Source: Lachnospiraceae bacterium (lineage in GTDB: Bacteria; Bacillota; Clostridia; Lachnospirales; Lachnospiraceae). From it: DNA of 64,000 nucleotides. A program made the translations under genes and the position numbers. The notes below the pieces were generated by a model, which worked only from the letters and a program-made list of their open reading frames with translations, did not search any database and had not been told where the DNA came from. The stretch lies in NCBI GenBank assembly GCA_017439665.1, contig JAFSIS010000070.1, positions 124,001 through 188,000 of the forward strand, in the 5' to 3' direction. The first letter of the stretch is position 1; each line of letters starts with the position of its first letter. Of the stretch, positions 58,578 to 64,000 are shown piece by piece.

Positions 58578-59327
58578 ATGAAAATTGCGGTTCGTCTGGA
58601 TGATATTACTTCCACCATGGATTGGGAGAAGTTTACCCGTCTGGAGAATTTACTGGATCAATACCATATTGTGCCCCTGCTGGGAGTTGTACCGGATAAC
58701 CGGGATAAAAATCTGATGCGGGATGAGGCTCATCCGGATTTTACGGGAAAGCTTCAGGAGTGGCAGAAAAAGGGCTGGAGCCTGGCCATGCATGGCTGGC
58801 GCCATATCTATACCACGAAAAAAGGCGGTGTTTTTCCCTTAAACCATTTTGGAGAATTTGCGGGAGTGGATAAGGCAAGGCAAAGTGAGATGATCCGGGA
58901 TGGAAAAGAAAAGCTTGCAGCCATGGGAGTAAAGACGGATATTTTCATGGCTCCCGGACACAGCTATGATACTCACACCCTGTCTGCGCTTAAAGAAGAG
59001 GGCTTTCGTTTTGTCACCGATGGCTTTGGGATAAATCCTTATTTGTGGAAGGGAATGATCTTTTTACCCATTGCTCTGCAGAAAAATAAAGACATCAAAA
59101 AGCCTCAGGGATATACCACCCTGGTCTTTCATACTAATTCCATGAACGAAGGGGATTTCCAGGCAGCAGAAAGACTGTTTCAGGAGTATGAACAGGAGTT
59201 TATCCCCTACAGCGATTATCTGAAGGCAGCACCCGTCAGGCAGACAGCCTGGGGAAGGCTTAAGGAATATCTGCTGGCAAGGTTGAAACATTTTCTGGTC
59301 AGACTCAGGTCAGGAGGACAGGAATGA
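58578..59327 (+). CDS. DUF2334-type polysaccharide deacetylase-like protein
   Basis: A 249-residue protein with the (beta/alpha) barrel of NodB-like carbohydrate esterases. It starts I-A-V-R-L-D-D-I-T (metal-binding aspartates), has A-M-H-G-W-R-H (metal histidines) and A-P-G-H-S-Y-D (substrate loop), the pattern of DUF2334. No signal peptide or membrane anchor is present, so it would act in the cytoplasm on a nucleotide- or lipid-linked sugar, unlike secreted deacetylases. It overlaps the next gene by four bases. Removal of an N-acetyl group from the nascent chain is the likely role. Confidence 0.82.
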   Translation: MKIAVRLDDITSTMDWEKFTRLENLLDQYHIVPLLGVVPDNRDKNLMRDEAHPDFTGKLQEWQKKGWSLAMHGWRHIYTTKKGGVFPLNHFGEFAGVDKARQSEMIRDGKEKLAAMGVKTDIFMAPGHSYDTHTLSALKEEGFRFVTDGFGINPYLWKGMIFLPIALQKNKDIKKPQGYTTLVFHTNSMNEGDFQAAERLFQEYEQEFIPYSDYLKAAPVRQTAWGRLKEYLLARLKHFLVRLRSGGQE

Positions 59328-60490
59328 AGACGAAGGAGAATAGCCCTCTGATCGTGCTGCACGTGGTGGGCAGGCTGGATATGGGCGGGGCAGAGAGCCG
59401 GGTTATGGATATCTACCGCCGGATGGATCGGAGTAAAGTACAGTTTTATTTTGTTCAGCATACCATGGACCGGTGCTTTTTTGCAGAAGAGATTGAGAAG
59501 CTGGGGGGAGAGATTTTTTCCATTCCCCGATTCAATGTGCTCAATATCTTAAGCTATAAAAAAGCGTGGAAACAGCTTTTTCGGGAACATCCGGAAATCA
59601 GAATCGTACACGGTCATATGACCAGTACGGCCGCTATCTATCTGCCTATTGCCAAAAGCATGGGGATAGAGGTGACCATAGCCCATGCCCGGAGTGCAGG
59701 AGTGGATCCGGGGCTGAAGGGAAAAGTGACCCGCTTTTTACGAAAAGATCTCTGGAAAAAATGTGATCACTGCTTTACCTGTTCCCATCAGGCAGGAGAA
59801 TCAGCCTTTGGAAAGCAGGCTGTGAAAGCAGGAAAGGTGGAGTTTATTCCCAATGCCATAGAGGCAGACCGCTTTGCCTTTGACGCGGCAGAGCGAAAGA
59901 GGCTGCGGGATGAGCTGGGAATCTCGAAGGCCTTTGTACTGGGCCATGTAGGACGTTTTTCTCCGGTGAAAAATCATGAATATCTTTTGGAAATCCTAAA
60001 AGAGTGTATCAAAGAAGAAAAGGAAGCTCCCGTCTTTAAGCTGATGCTGTTGGGAGAGGGGCCACTTATGGAAAGCATCCGGCAGCAGGCAGAAGAAAAG
60101 GGCTTGTCCGACAGAGTGCTTTTTCTGGGAAATCAAAGGGAAGTATACCGTTATTATCAGGCTATGGATTTCTTTTTACTTCCCTCTTTTTATGAAGGAC
60201 TTCCGGGAACGGCCATTGAGGCTCAGGCCAGCGGCCTTGCAGGGATGATCTCGGATACCATTACCCCTGAGGCGGTGGTCACGGATCTGATCAGACAAGG
60301 CTCTATCCAGGCTCCGCCCTCAGAATGGGCAGAGGTTATTTTGCAGAACAGAAGGACCCTCTGCCGGACGGAAGAAGAATATGAGAAGACAAGAAGCGGA
60401 TACAGTGAACAGGTGAAGGAAGCAGGCTATGATGCAGGCAGACAGGTAAAGCGGCTGGAGAAATTTTACCTGACGGGACAGTGGAAGTAG
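59324..60490 (+). CDS. GT4 glycosyltransferase (EpsF-like)
   Basis: GT-B fold enzyme of 388 residues. It begins V-L-H-V-V-G-R-L-D-M-G-G-A-E, has a H-G-H-M-T-S-T segment, H-V-G-R-F-S-P-V-K-N-H and the E-x7-E motif E-G-L-P-G-T-A-I-E. GGAGGA precedes the ATG within the end of the deacetylase gene. Similarity to the 57406 protein over both halves is evident by eye. Its donor may be one of the UDP-HexNAc derivatives made upstream. Confidence 0.88.
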   Translation: MKTKENSPLIVLHVVGRLDMGGAESRVMDIYRRMDRSKVQFYFVQHTMDRCFFAEEIEKLGGEIFSIPRFNVLNILSYKKAWKQLFREHPEIRIVHGHMTSTAAIYLPIAKSMGIEVTIAHARSAGVDPGLKGKVTRFLRKDLWKKCDHCFTCSHQAGESAFGKQAVKAGKVEFIPNAIEADRFAFDAAERKRLRDELGISKAFVLGHVGRFSPVKNHEYLLEILKECIKEEKEAPVFKLMLLGEGPLMESIRQQAEEKGLSDRVLFLGNQREVYRYYQAMDFFLLPSFYEGLPGTAIEAQASGLAGMISDTITPEAVVTDLIRQGSIQAPPSEWAEVILQNRRTLCRTEEEYEKTRSGYSEQVKEAGYDAGRQVKRLEKFYLTGQWK

Positions 60491-60532
60491 ATAGAGTGAA
60501 AAATCAGAGCTTTCAATAGGCAAGGGGTTAGC

Positions 60533-61636
60533 GTGAAAAAAAGAAAAAAAATCATGTTCCATTTGAACAGCCTGGGAAAAGGCGGAGCAGAAAGAGTAGT
60601 CAGCCTTTTGGCCAATCAGTTTGCTGCAAAAGGGTATACAGTTTCCATCGCTACCGAGTGGCAGGAGGAGGAAGAATATCCCCTGGATGAGAGGGTTAAC
60701 CGGATACATGCAGGACTGTCTGAGCAGGAAGAAAACAGGGGAAGGATCGCCAGACAGTGGCTGAGGGTGAAAAACTTAAGGAAGGTCCTTAAAAGGGAAA
60801 AGCCGGATCTTCTGGTTTCCTTTTGTGTTAAGGCAAATTACCGGGCCATGATGGCTTCTTCCTTAACCGGAATACCGGTAGTTGTTTCCGTCCGTAATGA
60901 CCCCAAAATAGACTATGTGGGCAGGGTAAACCGACTGATGAACAAGCTGTTTTTGAACAGGGCATCAGGCTGTGTTTTTCAGACTGAGGAGGCACAGGAG
61001 TTTTTTGATGATACCTTACAGAAAAAGTCGGTGATTATCTGCAATCCCCTCAATGAAAAGTATTTACAGGCCAAGAGAAGGCCGGCAGAAAAGAAGATCG
61101 TCTGTGTCGGACGTCTGGTGAAGCAAAAGAACCAGATCCTTTTGCTCAAAGCCTTTGAAGAATTATTGGCAGATCACCCTGATTACAGGCTGTATTTCTA
61201 CGGGGACGGAAGCACTGACGAATATAAGGATGAGATCTTTACCTATGTCAGAGAGAGGGCTTTGTTAAAAGAAACCGTGTATTTCATGGGACTTAGCTCC
61301 ACCCTGGAGACGGATATAGCGGATGCAGCCATGTTCGTTCTCCCTTCTCTTTATGAAGGGATGCCCAATGCATTGATGGAAGCCATGGCTCTGGGATTAC
61401 CGGTGATCAGCACAGACTGTCCCTGCGGAGGAAGCCGTTACTGGATTACGCACAGGGAAAATGGGCAGCTGGTAGAGGTAAACAACGTACAGGCCATGAA
61501 GGAAGCCATGGTTTATTATATTGAACATCCTCTGGAAGCAGAAAAAATGGGGCAGAGAGCCAGAGAGAGATTAAAAGAGGCCAGCCTGGATAAGGTGTAT
61601 CAGTGCTGGGAGGAATATTTAACCGGTATAAGCTAA
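60533..61636 (+). CDS. GT4 glycosyltransferase (PglH/PglJ-like)
   Basis: GT-B fold enzyme of 367 residues starting with GTG after AAGGGG. The N terminus reads F-H-L-N-S-L-G-K-G-G-A-E-R-V-V, shared with N-acetylgalactosaminyltransferases of the PglH/PglJ kind. The donor half has C-V-G-R-L-V-K-Q-K-N-Q, F-Y-G-D-G and the E-x7-E motif E-G-M-P-N-A-L-M-E, then D-C-P-C-G-G-S. It closes the run of GT4 genes. The upstream 42-base gap contains GTGAAAAATCAGAG, matching part of the hairpin at 26756. Confidence 0.88.
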   Translation: MKKRKKIMFHLNSLGKGGAERVVSLLANQFAAKGYTVSIATEWQEEEEYPLDERVNRIHAGLSEQEENRGRIARQWLRVKNLRKVLKREKPDLLVSFCVKANYRAMMASSLTGIPVVVSVRNDPKIDYVGRVNRLMNKLFLNRASGCVFQTEEAQEFFDDTLQKKSVIICNPLNEKYLQAKRRPAEKKIVCVGRLVKQKNQILLLKAFEELLADHPDYRLYFYGDGSTDEYKDEIFTYVRERALLKETVYFMGLSSTLETDIADAAMFVLPSLYEGMPNALMEAMALGLPVISTDCPCGGSRYWITHRENGQLVEVNNVQAMKEAMVYYIEHPLEAEKMGQRARERLKEASLDKVYQCWEEYLTGIS

Positions 61637-61656
61637 GGAAACGCTGATTGAATCAG
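61634..61656. repeat. Palindromic element TAAGGAAACGCTGATTGAATCAG
   Basis: Begins at the stop codon of the GT4 gene. The 13-base core CTGATTGAATCAG is identical to 4099-4111, and the left part AAGGAAACGCTGAT is identical to part of 13400-13435. Confidence 0.5.
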
Positions 61657-61696
61657 TGCTTTTATGATTGGTAGAGTAACGAAAAGGAAGATAAGC

Positions 61697-63652
61697 ATGT
61701 GCGGAATCTGCGGTTTTTACAGTAAACAGAATATTACCCATGAACAGCTTACCGCCATGAATGATACCATACTTCATCGCGGACCTGACGATGGCGGTGT
61801 GGAAATCTATGAGGGAAAGTCCGGCTTTTCCATCGGCTTTGCCCATAGGAGGCTTTCCATCCTGGATCTGTCCGATCTGGGGCACCAGCCAATGCATTCT
61901 GCGGACGGCAGACTGTCCATCGTGTATAATGGGGAAATCTATAATTTCCAGGAAATTCGTGAACGATTAAAGGGGTATCCCTTTCGTTCCCACAGTGATA
62001 CAGAGGTAATTCTTGCAGCCTATTTGGAATGGGGAGAGGACTGTGTAAAGCAGTTTAATGGGATGTTTGCTCTGGCCATTTATGACAGGCAGGAGGAAAG
62101 CCTTTTTCTGGCAAAGGATCCCATCGGAAAAAAACCTCTCTATTATTGGCTGGGTGAAGAGGGACTGGTCTTTGCTTCGGAATTAAAGCCCATTATGGCC
62201 TGCCCGGGATTTGCAGGGGAAATCCGGCAGGAGCTTCTGGCAGGCTATCTGACCAAGCAGCATCTGCTGGCACCGGATACCATTTTTACTGATGTGTATC
62301 AGCTGGAGCCGGGAACAGCCATGGTATACCGGCCAAAAGAAATACCGGGGAGAAAAGCCCTTGGGCCGTTGACAACCGGTGAAGAAGGTACAGAAAGTGT
62401 AGAAGGAAAAGAGGAACTGCGAAAGTGGAAGTACTGGGATGTGGCCAAGCGTTACGGGAGTTTAAAGGGCAGCTTTGCCGGCAGCTTCGAAGAGGCTAAG
62501 GAGGAGTTAAGGGAGAGGCTGAAAAGGGCAGTCAGCCTCAGAATGATCGCAGATGTTCCGTTAGGGACTTTTTTGAGTGGTGGATACGATTCCTCCCTGA
62601 TCACAGCCCTTGCCGCAGAATGCAGCAGTAAGCCGGTACAGACCTTTTCCATCGGTTTTGAAGATCCGGCTTATAATGAAGCAGTCTATGCAAAAGAGGT
62701 AGCGGATCATCTGGGCTGCGATCATCATGAGATGTATGTCAGTAAAGAAGATATGTTTTCTTTGGTGGAGGACCTTCCCATCTGGTATGATGAGCCCTTT
62801 GCCGACAGCTCTCAGATTCCCTCCATGCTGGTAGCAAAGCTGGCCAGACAGGAGGTAACGGTGGCACTTTCCGGTGACGGAGGAGATGAATTTTTCTGCG
62901 GCTACAATAACTATCGGATGCTTGCTGATATGCAGAAGCTTGATGCTCTGGGGGCAGCTGTCTATGGAATCTGCCATCTGCCGGGACTTGGGCAGGCAGG
63001 ACTGATGGATCGCCTGCCGGGCAGGGTACAGGCAGTGGCAGCCAATCGGAGGAAGGAATATCAGGTACAGCCCTTTGACTATTTAAAGGGAAAAAAAGCC
63101 CTGAGCCTGCTGAAAAAAGAGCAGAAGGACTATCGCTTTGCAGGAGAAACAGGATATGGGGAAAAGGACTGGCAGATCCGCCGTATGCTTCTGGATATGG
63201 ATACCTATCTGCCGGGGGACATTCTGGTGAAGGTAGACAGGGCATCCATGAAGTATTCTCTGGAAAGCCGCTGTCCCATTCTGGATAAAGAGGTTATGGA
63301 ATTTTCCTTTTGTCTGCCCCATTCTTATAAATATGAAAAGGGAAATAAGAAGCGTATCTTAAAGGAATTAGCCTATGATTATATTCCTGAAATGCTTCTT
63401 AACAGACCAAAAACCGGTTTTTCCGTTCCTCTGGATCAATGGCTGAGGGGCCCTTTAAGGGAACAGCTTTTGGATTACAGCAGCAAAGAGTTTCTGGAAC
63501 GTCAGGATATCTTCCGGGAAGAGGCCACAGCCGGCTTTATCCGCGAGTATCTTAAGACCGGTGACAAGGGAGCCGGTACGGGAGAAAATTACTCCCGTAT
63601 GGTTTGGGCCTATTTTGTGTTCCAAAAGTGGTATGAAAGGTACATGATGTGA
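61697..63652 (+). CDS. asnB: Glutamine-dependent amidotransferase of the asparagine synthase family (AsnB/WbpS-like)
   Basis: A 651-residue class-II amidotransferase. Cys2 (M-C-G-I-C-G) is the glutaminase nucleophile. R-G-P-D-D-G and N-G-E-I-Y-N line the glutamine pocket, and the synthetase domain has the ATP loop S-G-G-Y-D-S-S and S-G-D-G-G-D-E. In sugar clusters such proteins (for example WbpS of Pseudomonas O6) are thought to turn uronic acids into uronamides. Here UDP-GalNAcA is made by the TviB/TviC pair, so GalNAcA amide is a reasonable product. Asparagine synthesis is the alternative. The ATG at 61697 gives the required Cys2 and follows AAGGAAG; a frame from 61664 does not. Confidence 0.9.
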   Translation: MCGICGFYSKQNITHEQLTAMNDTILHRGPDDGGVEIYEGKSGFSIGFAHRRLSILDLSDLGHQPMHSADGRLSIVYNGEIYNFQEIRERLKGYPFRSHSDTEVILAAYLEWGEDCVKQFNGMFALAIYDRQEESLFLAKDPIGKKPLYYWLGEEGLVFASELKPIMACPGFAGEIRQELLAGYLTKQHLLAPDTIFTDVYQLEPGTAMVYRPKEIPGRKALGPLTTGEEGTESVEGKEELRKWKYWDVAKRYGSLKGSFAGSFEEAKEELRERLKRAVSLRMIADVPLGTFLSGGYDSSLITALAAECSSKPVQTFSIGFEDPAYNEAVYAKEVADHLGCDHHEMYVSKEDMFSLVEDLPIWYDEPFADSSQIPSMLVAKLARQEVTVALSGDGGDEFFCGYNNYRMLADMQKLDALGAAVYGICHLPGLGQAGLMDRLPGRVQAVAANRRKEYQVQPFDYLKGKKALSLLKKEQKDYRFAGETGYGEKDWQIRRMLLDMDTYLPGDILVKVDRASMKYSLESRCPILDKEVMEFSFCLPHSYKYEKGNKKRILKELAYDYIPEMLLNRPKTGFSVPLDQWLRGPLREQLLDYSSKEFLERQDIFREEATAGFIREYLKTGDKGAGTGENYSRMVWAYFVFQKWYERYMM

Positions 63653-64000
63653 AAAATCTAACGAGAAAAGAAAAAAAAGAAATTTTGTTGGGAGCTTTTG
63701 TCTTTTTGGTCATCGTTCTGGGCTTTTACCTGTATTTGTTCAGAAAGTATGACCCCATTTACGGAATCAACGATGACTGGACCCTCTATATGGTGATTTC
63801 CGGCAGCTATCTGGGATATCCCGAGCCCCGGGTGACCTATATGCTATATCCTCTGGCCTGGCTGCTTTCTGGCCTTTATGGATTGACAACAGAAATTCCC
63901 TGGTATGCACTTATGCTCCATGGATCCTGTATGCTCTGTGGCCTGGCCCTGTATGCCGGATTTTTCTTTCGGATCAGGCCCTTCGTCAAACGGCTGGTTT
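63649..64000 (+). CDS. Polytopic membrane protein (partial at window end), paralogue of the 40372 protein
   Basis: The first 117 codons of a membrane protein cut by the window end. It starts with GTG overlapping the asnB stop by four bases; GAAAGG lies upstream. A basic N terminus and one helix (about 12-30) precede a loop with I-N-D-D-W-T, S-G-S-Y-L-G-Y-P and L-Y-P-L-A-W-L, the same pattern as the 40372 protein. The paired aspartates suggest a GT-C-like enzyme of the same unnamed family. The rest is outside the window. Confidence 0.75.
   Translation, partial: MKNLTRKEKKEILLGAFVFLVIVLGFYLYLFRKYDPIYGINDDWTLYMVISGSYLGYPEPRVTYMLYPLAWLLSGLYGLTTEIPWYALMLHGSCMLCGLALYAGFFFRIRPFVKRLV

Overview
The window is one very large surface-glycan locus from a spore-forming Clostridia member, most likely a gut Lachnospiraceae. 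The basis for that is moderate G+C, strong GGAGG-type ribosome sites, a Spo0A-type effector domain, rubrerythrin/rubredoxin chemistry, and clostridial families of polytopic membrane proteins next to EpsG, GtrA and Wzz proteins. No rRNA, tRNA, CRISPR array or transposase gene was seen. Almost every gene reads on the + strand, often with 4 to 20 base overlaps.

Layout. 0-6.4 kb: polytopic proteins (a GT39-like GT-C enzyme, an LIC_10190-like protein, two unassigned), a reverse-strand DUF212 gene and a free-standing Spo0A C-terminal domain. 6.4-18.3 kb: first assembly block, with a frameshifted DPM1/GtrB-like GT2, further GT2 and GT4 enzymes, a WbaP-like initiating phosphoglycosyl transferase, a Wzz protein and an EpsG-type polymerase. 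It is interrupted by a metallophosphoesterase-rubrerythrin-rubredoxin fusion with its own promoter. 18.7-33.9 kb: the nonulosonic-acid block (pseB, pseC, pseG, pseI, pseF, an ATP-grasp ligase, a decarboxylase-fold PLP enzyme and a GT52-like transferase that may use CMP-pseudaminate). A more AT-rich accessory island (21.1-25.6 kb: XRE regulator, decayed Sel1 gene, ATPase-nuclease genes, lipoprotein) splits this block. 34-48.2 kb: a PglK-like ABC flippase, GtrA, acyltransferase 3, RffA, several large polytopic proteins, a GNAT (PseH candidate), a GtrB-like GT2 and a Wzy/WaaL-type polymerase. 48.2-64 kb: a Pgl-like block (PglF-, PglE-, PglC- and PglA-like) in which the expected PglD acetyltransferase is replaced by a PLP enzyme and an ATP-grasp ligase. 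A TviB/TviC pair (UDP-GalNAcA), three GT4 enzymes, a DUF2334 deacetylase-like protein, an AsnB-type amidotransferase and the start of another polytopic protein follow.

Working model. The locus makes UDP-4-amino-4,6-dideoxy sugars, CMP-pseudaminate, UDP-GalNAcA (perhaps amidated) and dTDP-Fuc4N. It starts chains with two different phosphoglycosyl transferases, moves them with a PglK-like flippase (no Wzx was seen) and has two polymerase candidates. Two ATP-grasp ligases, two unusual PLP enzymes and an AsnB suggest that amino acids or amides decorate the sugars; this is inference. Hairpin-rich non-coding elements sit between pse genes, and PseG carries an in-frame 39-bp tandem repeat.
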